A stretch of DNA of 64,000 nt from Ambrosia x helenae (lineage: Eukaryota > Streptophyta > Magnoliopsida > Asterales > Asteraceae): the NCBI GenBank assembly GCA_030844895.1, contig CM061228.1, positions 32,488,626 through 32,552,625 of the forward strand. The letters run 5' to 3'. The notes under the pieces are model-generated. The model saw nothing but the letters and a program-made list of their open reading frames with translations, did no database searches and was not told the origin of the DNA. Positions 19,868 to 29,743 of the stretch are shown here, one piece after another. The position numbers were made by a program, and so were the translations under genes. Each line of letters starts with the position of its first letter. Position 1 is the first letter of the stretch.

Positions 19868-20945
19868 TCAAAACCTTGACTATGGTCTATGGTTTGTAAT
19901 TCTTTTGACTAAGAAAAAGTTATTGGACTTTAATAACACCAACTATCACATGTTGGTTATTACTACTTTCAACTGACGTGTTAAACGCTAGAACTCTCAA
20001 TATGCAATTTATTTTCCTTTCCCACTCCCTAGCCAATGAAAATCTAAACTGGCTACTATTTTTTTTTGCTGACGTGACTATTTTTTAGTGACATGGCCTT
20101 TTGTTATTTACATGACATTATGATGTGGCAGTTGCCACGTCACAGAAAAAGTGTCACGTCTTAAAAAAAAACTAATTAGGTTAGGGTTTGTTTAGTTTGA
20201 AGGTGGTTGAGTAAAATAAGTTGTAAGTTGAAATTGATGGTGGTCAAGCAGTTAGTTAAGAGTAATGTTACACAACTCTTAGGGGTAATGTAATACAAAA
20301 AACGTAAAAAAATAAAATAAAATTGTACTACACCGAAAAAGTTGAGGGGTTACGTCCGCTACCCCTCCCTATACCATATGTCCGCCACTGATGATGTTGT
20401 GAGATCCTTTATCCTTATAAGAGGTGCATAACCAATTGATAAGCCTAACATGCATATGGATGATACTAATATAAAAACATATATATGGTGGGCCCTAGGG
20501 ATGGCCAAATGTTACCTTGTACTAAAACTGAAACATGAACCATACTTAACCGTACCGAACAATTTTTGTACCAATTTGGCACCCACTTTTTGTGTTTTTA
20601 GAGATAGGTACTTTTGGTTTGGTGCCTGTTCTGTATGGAAATTGTATTTTGGGTTAATTTACCTCGAATACCATACCGTATCGAGAACTTTCGGTACTGA
20701 TACCATTTTTTACGATTTTCTAGCTTATCTCTGGTAGGCCCTTTAGTCCATCCAGAAGTATGCGTACAGTTGATAATTAATTGTCTTTGCCAACACAAGT
20801 CGTCATGCAATGCTTCTAATCCACAACCCAAGCCCAAAGAGAGAAAACATAATGGAATTTGAAAATGGTTATGGGGCCTTTGCAAAAAAAAATTCTTCGG
20901 TACCACTTAACTCTGATGAACAACCTGCTTATACTGCTAGTTGTG
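19868..20945. other. Non-coding spacer with a transposon-end remnant
   Basis: The stretch ending GTCCGCCACTG at about 20387-20391 carries the same terminal motif as the nested MULE-like element, preceded by the ACCCCTCCC motif, so 20280-20391 is probably a remnant of a related element. The rest has no supported gene. Confidence 0.45.
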
Positions 20946-20953
20946 AGGAATTT

Positions 20954-21760
20954 TAGGGCTGTGCAAAGGGTCCAAAACTGATCCGGCCCGACTCAGACTC
21001 ACCAGAACCATATACCCTTTTGTTGTTGAAATTAGGAACCACGAACCGAACTTTAAATTGCTATGTGGTTCCGGGTCTTAAAGGTTCTGATGGGTCGGGT
21101 AAATAGTCTGACCCTTCAGCACCTTTTAATGTAATAGCCACTTTTAGAGGATCACATATTCCTATTCTTTTACCATGCTCGTAAAAGAATTCTTCCGTAT
21201 GGGTCTAACTATAGCCCATGAGTTTTTTTAAGTAACTGTTCGTTTCTCGACTTATGTTTTCGTAACAATTTTGTCATTCTCATCACTCGAAACATTATGT
21301 GAATCTATTATGTATACATCATAAATACACACACAAACACATCAGAGCGACATACATAAATATTAATTCAAATTTGGATATAATATATATTATATAATAT
21401 ATCACATCTATGCATATTCATCAAGCCGATAAATATTTTAAGAAAAATACATTGTTATTCTTATAAATAATATTTTTAATATTGTATTAACATTACATGA
21501 AATCGATTACAATAAATTGTAAAAACGAATAGTGAAAAGACTAAAAAAGATTATATTTTTATTTGTTAATTAAAATACAAACGGTTCTTGTGGTTCTTAT
21601 ATTAGAACCGTGGATTTGGAACCGACCTGATCCGGAACCGATAATTGATATAAATCTAGAACCGGAAACCGACCCATATATTTAAAAAGGTTCGGGTCCA
21701 AGGTTCTCGCGGGTCGGGTTCAAGGTTTTTGTGGGTCCGAACCACAAAATGCTCACCCTA
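20954..21760. mobile_element. Non-autonomous hAT element (807 bp)
   Basis: The ends TAGGGCTGTGCAAA and TGCTCACCCTA are short inverted repeats of hAT type. Flanks AGGAATTT (20946-20953) and AGGAATTC (21761-21768) are an 8-bp target duplication with one mismatch. The interior is rich in GGTTC/GAACC and CCCGACC words near both ends and AT-rich in the middle. No transposase is seen. It is related to the fragment at 34100-34738 in inverse orientation. Confidence 0.8.
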
Positions 21761-21768
21761 AGGAATTC

Positions 21769-22859
21769 AACTCAAGAATAGCATGGCCTAACGAGATCAA
21801 AGAAAATAATTGTTGGAGGAATTTAGTATGTTATTTTTTTGAAGACGGGTAAACATTTTACCTTTTAAGTTATTAGGAATTGGTTTAAACGAGAACTTTT
21901 GGTTAAATTAAGAATTGAGAGAATAATTTTATTTCTTATTTTTTATAAGGCAATATATATTGTTTTAATCACTGCATTTTATTATGGAATAATTTTTTTC
22001 AATATACACGTGTATAATTACAATATACAAATACGTATAATACAATATACACATATGTATAATTGAAATATACATATATGTATAGCTGAAAATGTAATAT
22101 ACATATATAGGGAAAGTATATGGAGGAAACCCTCCTTATTTGGTAAACTCAACAAATGCAAAACATATAATTTTTTGTTTTTAGTGACATTGATTTCTAT
22201 GAGGCACCAACACTTTTGGTGTTGGGTGAGTTTTAATTCAGATTTGTATATGATTATTTAAAAATACCCATCCTGACCCATTTATTTTTTTTGACATACC
22301 CATCCTGACCCATTTACTTATTTCCTACAATTAAAATTACCCATCCTAACCCACTTGAAAATTATACTAAACCCATTTTAACCCACAAGGTCAAATTTTA
22401 AACCCAAAACAACCCAAACTCAACTAGATGGGTTGAAATTGCCAGGTCTAATCACATGTATGAGGAACGCATGATGCCTAAACCTTAGGAGAATATATAT
22501 CTTGGTATACCTCAAAACAACACATGTTCCTGCAAGATATATAACATATACACATGCACCTTGTAAGCTCACCAAAAATCAATAAAAGGATCATCCTTTG
22601 ATTCTTGAAGTCGGTCACTTATTTGTTGTTGATAATTCCACTCCCATAAAAACTAAGAGCGAACAACAATTTCATAGTAATTTCCCAACATAAAAAGATG
22701 ACTAGTTCGTTTCTTAATAGTTTCACCATGGATGACGGATGAACAACACTGAGGGGTTTACACAAACTAAACAAATATGATGGGGCTATTTAAACCCAAA
22801 CAAATATGATGGTTACTCTTATTCTAACCGACACAAATTATCTTAACTGACACAACTAT
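21769..22859. other. AT-rich spacer with ATATAC repeats; no gene seen
   Basis: A run of ATATACATATATGTATA-type words occupies about 22000-22110. Between 22250 and 22450 there are repeated CCCATCCTGACCCA words ending in TTGCCAGGTCTA, resembling decayed hAT ends. No target duplication was found. Confidence 0.45.
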
Positions 22860-22867
22860 AATAAAAC

Positions 22868-23455
22868 TAGGGCTGAGCAAAGTGGCAAAACCGGACCGAA
22901 CCGGATTGAACCCGACCCGACCCAAGACCGAAATATATGTACAACTCATAACCGAGGGCTGGACCTATAATCTATTTCGGGTCTCTATTTGTCTCGGTTT
23001 CGGTGCTTCGGTTTGTCATGTAAGACCGAGACCAAAATGTTGTTCAAATTTAACCTGGATTCAAATGACGACACTGATCGTTCACCTGGTAATTCACCAT
23101 TCACCTGGTTGTTGGGAGATACGACATGTGTATAACAGTGGAGATGAAGAGATATAAATAAAAGATAAAGAAAGGAATGGTGAAAACTGGTGCAAATTGG
23201 TGTAAGGGGTTGTGGAGAAAAACTTCTGAACTCGTCTTCGGGTCATCCTTTCCCTTTTGTTTCAAAGGTTTTTTCAAAATAAAAGTGAAGTTATAAGTAA
23301 TGAGGAGGATGAAGCCAGTTTGGTGGAAATGTTATAATACTCTGGTTTCACTTTCCACCTAACTTTGAGTTACTTTATATTTTCTAAATGCATTTTTATA
23401 TTTAATAGGTCAGACACATACATATATTTAACCTGATTAATGGTTATATAATATT

Positions 23456-23487
<32 letters not shown>

Positions 23488-23722
23488 CAAGTATAATTAT
23501 AAAAGCACGTAATTCTAAAAAGTCTATAAATTCATATTGATGAAAATATATAGTAAGTAATACGAAGTCCACAAGTTTAGATTTTTATGAACTTATATAA
23601 AATAATAGATGATATTGATACACAAAATAATTTAAAAGGTAAAAGATAAACACATAAATTGCATATTTTTAAGTGATAACTTTTAACTATTTAATAATCT
23701 GCTATTTTGCCATTTGAAAAAG

Positions 23723-23796
<74 letters not shown>

Positions 23797-24675
23797 TTGC
23801 TACTTTATCAGTTTAAGAAAATAATTCCCTATTTTAATGGTTTCAAGAGTATTTGATTTGGTTTTGTCAGGTTTTTTAAAAAGGCTTAGGGAGTAGTGAA
23901 AGAAGAGTAAATGTTTGTTTTAAAGTAGGGGTAAAAATGTAAACCCAATGCTTTGAAGTTTGAAACCATAAAATGTAGTTATGAGTTCCAAGGTGGGTTA
24001 GAAATTCAAGAGAGAGAAACTATCTTTTTTTTTTAATTGCCAACAAATTGGAATCACTCACGAAATACTGGAGTATCATCGTGCCACCAATGTTGCCACG
24101 CGATCATATTCCACCACCAAGTCACCAATTCAGGAGGAAACTCATAATAATTAAGTTCCGGGATTTTATCAATATAATCCATCAAGTTTCTTCGCTATGC
24201 AAGCAATATTTATTAAGTCGGTTATATCTTATATCTTCTCCCATCTTTCATTTAATTTTAATTTTATTCATCTACTTTATATCTTCTCCCATCTTTCATT
24301 TTTTTCTTTTCATCACTTTTTCATCTTCTTTCTAAAACAGGGGAGAACTACACATTGTTTTTTCATCTTATTGATCTTGTTCATAAGATTCTTTATTTTA
24401 ATTAGAATTTCTGCCTTTCTGGTAAAAGTTTGCCGACATTATTGCTTACCTTTCTATATTATGGGATCATCACACATTGCTTGGCTTATGGAGCTCGGTT
24501 CGGTCTGGATTAAGTCGGTTTCCTCGGTCTAGACCCGAGAACCGACCCGAAACCGAAGTCTATAGAATTTGAGGACTGAATACCAACATGTTTAAAGCAT
24601 ATCGGGTTGGTTTCGGGTAATTTTAGGTCCAGGTCTCGGGTAATTTCGGGTTAACCCGATTTTTGCTCACCCCTA
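22868..24675. mobile_element. Non-autonomous hAT element (1808 bp)
   Basis: Ends TAGGGCTGAGCAAA and TTTTTGCTCACCCCTA form terminal inverted repeats. The 8-bp target duplication AATAAAAC is perfect (22860-22867 and 24676-24683). The subterminal regions are rich in ACCGAACCGG and CCCGAAACCGA words on opposite strands. Two (TAA)n tracts (about 23457-23482 and 23722-23796) lie inside. No transposase is seen. Confidence 0.88.
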
Positions 24676-24723
24676 AATAAAACTGCTATTCCTACCGTTT
24701 TGACTTCTAAATATATATCACAT

Positions 24724-24967
24724 ACAAGAATTTCCTGACTAATAACATTCCAACAAGCACAACTTGTGGTTTGTTATGTATGTGAGGATAATCAGCATGT
24801 TTTCGTTTCCTTGGCCTTCGACACGTTCGGTTCCTTGGCATCGGAGGCGGTGCGGTTTTTGGCTCGGATTCAGAGAGAAGTGTACAACAACTTTTCCACC
24901 CCTAGGGGGTTGATTTTTAGCAGATTAGGATTTTCTATTCAAAAAGGGGTGGTAGCGCAGCTTGTTG
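24724..24967 (+). pseudogene. Retroelement-associated coding fragment interrupted by a CACTA end
   Basis: The plus frame reads ...VCEDNQHVFVSLAFDTFG... and ...GFSIQKGVVAQLVA..., with start codon at 24766 possible but no sign that it is the true start. I recall similar segments in plant proteins of LINE-type or other retroelement origin, but cannot name the family securely. The frame is cut by CACTA terminal sequence exactly at 24968, after CAGCTTGTTG. The continuation is not found elsewhere in the window. Confidence 0.5.
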
Positions 24968-25497
24968 CACTACTAGAAAATTGGGCTTTTGTCACCATAT
25001 TTTCAGTCACATAACGGTAGCAATTGCTCTGTATTCACCATTTTGCAAACGAAAATGCGGTAGCAAAAACACCCATGTCTGTTTCCCTAATGCCACCAAA
25101 TAGCTACCGCTTTTGTATTTTGCTACCATATTTTTGTCACCACAAAAACGGTTAAAATTATTGCTACCGCTCGTACAATGTTGTGGGAAGGTCTTTTGCT
25201 ACCGTTTTGGTACCATTTAGTCACCGATATTGCCACCATTTAGACACCATTTTTATTGAAAATTGACACATTTTTTTGTAACCGTTTTGGTACCATTTAG
25301 TCTGCAACCATTTAGTCACCGCTTTCATTGAGAATTTACTACCATTTAGCAACCATTATCATTGAAAAATTGCTACCATTTAGCCACCACTTTCATTGAA
25401 AATTTGCAACCATTTCGCCACCACTTTCAATGAAATTTGCTACCATTTAGCCACCACTTTCATTGAAAATTTGCTACCATTTAGCTTTGCTACAGGT
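24968..25497. mobile_element. CACTA transposon terminus with subterminal repeats; partner end not identified
   Basis: CACTACTAGAAAATTGGGC starts the element. From about 25000 to 25490 a unit of about 33 bases (TTGCTACCATTTAGCCACC..TTTCATTGAAAA) recurs in degenerate copies, as in CACTA subterminal regions that bind transposase. The matching opposite end was not found. The 34797 end is a different sequence. Confidence 0.72.
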
Positions 25498-25727
25498 TTA
25501 TTTCTGCTTTATTAATTCAATTACATTTCAAGAAAACTATATTATATAAAACAATCAAATAATACAAATTCTCAAATTATATAAAACAAAGTCGTTACAG
25601 TTTTTCCAATTTTGAAATCTTATAAAAGATTTTAATAGAAACACCAACTAAAACATCAACCGAAATTATCCATGAAAAACTTCAGACATTCATGTCTAAG
25701 TGTTTATATCATATTTTCGACCCGTAG

Positions 25728-25892
25728 CTATAAACGTAGCTTCAATTTGTACCATTCTATTGAGTATAGCCACTTTATTCGCATTGTCTTTTTCTTTTTC
25801 CTCCGCCAAGCCCGTAAAAATTCCTGGAACCTTTCTTTATCTTCATATTTTTCCTTAAAAAGCTCTTTGATAATCAAGTTCAACTTCTCAAT
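25728..25892 (-). CDS. Possible terminal exon, unrecognised lysine-rich protein
   Basis: On the minus strand an acceptor-like TTTTGTAG precedes 54 codons ending in TAG. The peptide is strongly charged and helix-prone (IEKLNLIIKELFKEKYEDK..., then WRRKKKKTMRIK). I do not recognise a family. It lies next to CACTA subterminal repeats and points towards them, as the last exon of an element-borne gene would. It could also be chance. Confidence 0.28.
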   Translation of the reverse strand: MEKLNLIIKELFKEKYEDKERFQEFLRAWRRKKKKTMRIKWLYSIEWYKLKLRL

Positions 25893-26763
25893 CTACAAAA
25901 CAAGCAATGAATAGAATCAGAATTAACAAAAACTAATAACGGATCAAGTGAGTTGCACAATAACATAATCCAATTGTGAGTTACAATTCTAGTGCTAGAA
26001 GCCAAATAACATGCTCTGATATATTTACATACTATTACTAACCCGACCCGCCATCTGCAGTAACCCGATACTGACCCACCCTTTTATGGTACAGTTCTCA
26101 GGTCTTCCCACATATTCGATTTCGTCTCAGGCTACTGTGGAAATAACCTAGTTACTTCTGCTTGCATTGTTTAAGGTCAAATAACAAGTTTCACACTATC
26201 TTTATAATTCTAAACGTATAAAAACATATCTAAACAGCCCTCAACCAAAAAGACAACTAATATTAAATACAGAAACAAAGTACCTTAAGCCTCCAGAGCA
26301 GACCAGCAGACGGTAACTTCATTGCCAAAGGTGTGGTTACGCAATTATAAAAAGAACAATTCTCTACTACCTAGTTAGCCACCGCTTTCGTCGCCTTCCT
26401 TCGACCACCAGGAGGACAATCTTCGTCGTTCTCTACTACTCTCTCCAATTTTCTCAAGAACAATAAATAACTGCATGAAATGAAGATGTAAAAATCACTT
26501 GACCCTAGGTATAACGGGTTCATCAATATTCTAACAAAAAAAAGGCTTGATAATTTTTCTAACAAGTATAAGTTGTGCAATGTGCTTTATTTTATCAATA
26601 TACTTCTATTATTTATGGACAGCTAACATCCACATGATAGAGATTCATGGCTAGAAAACATTAAAAAGATCCCACACAATCGTAATAAGGTAGAAGTAAT
26701 TTACAACTGAATTTAAAACCTTGCCTCCCTGTTCTTGATATCCCAGAGTAAACGCCGAAGAGC

Positions 26764-26865
26764 TTATTTGTTAACAGTTTCTGCACATGTCACTTGTAGT
26801 AGTTGGTTCACTGCACGGCCGAAGATTGTAGCGTTGATGATTCCTGTCTTGTCTGAGATTGTAGG
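26764..26865 (-). pseudogene. Fragment resembling an OB-fold of replication protein A large subunit
   Basis: The minus frame reads ISDKTGIINATIFGRAVNQL and then LLQVTCAETVNK before a stop. The DKTG..ATIFG pattern is like the RPA1 C-terminal OB-fold. An in-frame TGA lies just upstream and no flanking exons are clear, so it is a remnant. RPA-like genes are carried by plant Helitrons and are captured by other transposons, so an element-borne origin is likely. Assignment is from a short motif only. Confidence 0.42.
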
Positions 26866-28524
26866 TCAAATTTTGTACCTGTATACATGGAGTCAGCCCG
26901 CATTCAAGAAAATAAAATACGACATCTGCAATAGTTGAAGCACTCTACAAAAAAAGGACCTGTCAACCAGAAGAGTGCACCACAAAACTCACATACCGCA
27001 GCCAAAATCCTGTATTACATTACTTGTATCATATGTTTGGTGGCATGAAGGCAATGCTGCCTGAAAGGGGCTGTTTGATGCTGACGCAACATCTGTGTTG
27101 GGAGTGGCAGAACATCGACATTTGGAACATGGTCGTGTTTGCTAAGAGGATATGTAGCTGTTAAACAGGAAATACATAGCAAAAAAAAAAACCACAAATT
27201 CAAAATGTTGCAGTAAAACTAATTAACTTATGGAAACAGATTCATAATAATATTTCAATGGTACCCACTGTTTAATATAAGATTAGTCATTACCATAAGA
27301 GCAGCTTTATCATCATAGTCTGCAAGTTCTTCATGATTAAAACAAATTTATCCATCTTAGTCTGCAACTGTTGACTAAATATTTGTACACACAATAACAA
27401 TTAAGTTGTTACATAATTTAAAAAAGTGGCTTATAATTAAGAAATCATAAGGTATAAAACGTATACTTGTTCTTTATAGGTATCCCACTGCAATTATTTT
27501 TCATTACTACTTCATCATTGTATATGTTATCAAACTAAGGTGTAAAAAAGTGATTTTCATTATTTATTTGCATACCCACTTTAAACATCTGGTAAAACAT
27601 ATATTTCGTAGGCTTTTATATACATAAATAATTATATTTTTTTCATCCATTCATAACTAGACTCAGAAACCAACAGAGGCAAAAAAAATTGTAGGCTTTA
27701 ATATCACTAATTGATTATAATTCTTCATCTATTAGTATCAAGATTGCAGTGCACGAAACGAAACATAAACTGAAAACGAAGATATTAAACAACAAAAACA
27801 CCGCATTGATCTCAATGCCCCAAATCTCTAACTACACTTTCGTTTTTAATAGAAGAGAACCTGAATCAGAACTATAACCATTTATATGTAAACATCAAAT
27901 TAAAACCAGTAGATTTTGAGAAGGAATTTCGAGGACAGTACCTATTTCGCCGCCACTGATGCGATGCTAAGCGAAAGATATAGAAATTTCAGCGGAAGCG
28001 ATTTTCTAATCACTACTAGAAAAATACCCCTTCCTTGACGCGCATTGCGCGTCATAAAAGGGTGTTTATGACACACAAAAAAGTGTCAAGGAAGAACATG
28101 TCAAGAAAAGTTTATGACATGCAGGCGCGTGTCATCTTTTAATGACACGCGTTTATGACACTCCTTTATGACATGCTTTTTTGACACGCATTTATGACAC
28201 ACTCTTTAATGACAAACATTCTTGACACTCATTTACGAATTTTTTTTACAGCATTTATGACATACATGAATTTATGACACACCTTTATGACAGTCATTTT
28301 GCGTGTCATGTTTTTTTACCTAAATTTTTTTTCCTGTAAAACGAATAATAACCTACAAATTATTTTTTATTTATAATTACAAAAACAATAAATTTAATAA
28401 TAAAGCTACATATATTATACCACCAAAAAACCCATTACAATTATGTCGAATTCTACCACAAAGGGTTACAAAAACATTGTATCAATACATTACATTAGTC
28501 GATGAGTAAGCCTAAACATACGGA

Positions 28525-28823
28525 TCATAACTTGAAAATGAAGGTCGAGGCATAACCCGACCATTCTTCACGAACATAATCAATATCCGCATCCGAGTAA
28601 ACCTCCACTCCTCCCCCAACCTGAGACACAATTAAATTAATAAGATGAAAGGTTGAGGTGAAGCAAAACATAAATTGACCTGAAATTGAACATTGTCGAC
28701 AAAGTAAATAATTAGCCCACTGATCTGAACAATAGGACAGCAAAGAAAATAAATAGAAGATACCACAGCACGCCTTGAATGGTTGGAATCTTCAAGAATA
28801 GACATCGCCGCCTTTTTAGCATC
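28525..28823 (-). CDS. Unrecognised two-exon 3' gene end inside the CACTA
   Basis: On the minus strand, exon A is 28823-28764 (60 nt, preceded by ACAG and followed by GTATCT). Exon B is 28620-28525 (96 nt, preceded by CTCAG) and ends in a stop. Both are phase 0 and join without a frame change. The peptides are DAKKAAMSILEDSNHSRRAV and VGGGVEVYSDADIDYVREEW..., acidic near the end. I do not recognise the protein. It may be the 3' end of a CACTA gene or a captured host gene fragment. The splice model is inferred from GT/AG alone. Confidence 0.4.
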
Positions 28824-28850
28824 CTGTGTACAAGACCAACTTCATGAATC

Positions 28851-29302
28851 GTTTAGTTTAACGCCTAAACTAATATAGTTTAGGCGTTTCAAAAAAAACG
28901 CCTAAACTATATTAGTTTAGGCGATTCAAAATAATCGCCAAAACTAATATAGTTTTGGCGATTCCAAAGAAACGCCCAAACTAACATAGTTGAGGCGTTT
29001 CAAAAGAATCGCCTAAACTATATTAGTTTAGGCGTTTCAAAAGAAACGCCTAAGCTAATATAGTTTAGGCGTTTCAAAAAAAACGCCTAAACTATATTAG
29101 TTTAGGCGATTCAAAAGAATCGCCAAAACTATATAGTTTAGGCGATTCCAAAGAAACGCCAAAACTAATATAGTTTTGGCGATTCCAAAGAAACGCCCAA
29201 ACTAACATAGTTGACTAACATAGTTGAGGCGTTTCCAAAGAAACGCCCAAACTAACATAGTTAAGGCGTTTCAAAAGAATCACCTAAACTATATTAGTTT
29301 TA
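28851..29302. repeat. Array of 12 palindromic units inside the CACTA
   Basis: The unit is about 37 bases. Each has arms such as ACGCCTAAACTA / TAGTTTAGGCGT around a 3-base centre, and neighbouring units also pair through GGCGTTTC / GAAACGCC. Variant arms change together (CCTAAAC with GTTTAGG, CCAAAAC with GTTTTGG, CGTTT with AAACG, CGATT with AATCG) in most units. Units 4, 10 and 11 have imperfect arms. Confidence 0.9.
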
Positions 29303-29611
29303 AAAACATTCTCATCGGAGCACCACACGCTTTTTAAAACCAAGCTATGTTAAATTAGGGATCAAAACGCATCGGAGCACCACACGCTTTTTAAAACCAG
29401 TTTCATAATAAACTATTACTTTTTCATATATGCATTTAAAAACATTCTCAGAACAATTCCATAGATGCAAAGAAGTACATCACTCATTTAGGAATTTAAC
29501 AAGGTGTGATGACTTATTAGCCTCCAAAATTGGCTGATGTTGAATCGCTAAGAGGAACACAACTAGATAATCAAAAACTAATGCAAGTTAAAGCAATGAT
29601 AAAATACATAC

Positions 29612-29743
29612 TTGAACTTCCCCTATTCCTTCTGGAAGAATCTTTCCCATCTCAAGTGACAAAAGCCGGCCAAGGTACTCAAGCTTGGTTCTCAATGCAT
29701 CACCAATCTGTCTAACAATCTCACCTCGCTTTGGTGCAGGAAG
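29612..29743 (-). pseudogene. ALDH7B4-like: Captured exon of aldehyde dehydrogenase family 7 (antiquitin/ALDH7B)
   Basis: A 132-nt open segment on the minus strand lies between a TTAG acceptor and a GTATGT donor. It encodes 44 residues beginning PAPKRGEIVRQIGDAL, containing LGRLLSLEMGKILPEGIG and ending EVQ. This is a highly conserved stretch N-terminal to the catalytic part of plant ALDH7B4, which oxidises aldehydes from lysine breakdown and stress. Only one exon is present: preceding and following exons were not found. The catalytic cysteine and glutamate regions are absent, so no enzyme can be made. The reading frame and both splice sites are intact, pointing to fairly recent capture by the CACTA. 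Direction is opposite to the window's plus strand. Confidence 0.85.

Larger units (their letters stand above)
25498..27973. other. Interior of a CACTA-type element, mostly non-coding
   Basis: AT-rich sequence with two minus-strand exon-like pieces, annotated separately (25728-25892 and 26764-26865). Another minus-strand open stretch with an acceptor-like start lies at about 26385-26475. It reads PPGGRR in one frame and I do not recognise it. The region ends at the TRIM-like insertion site. Confidence 0.4.
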
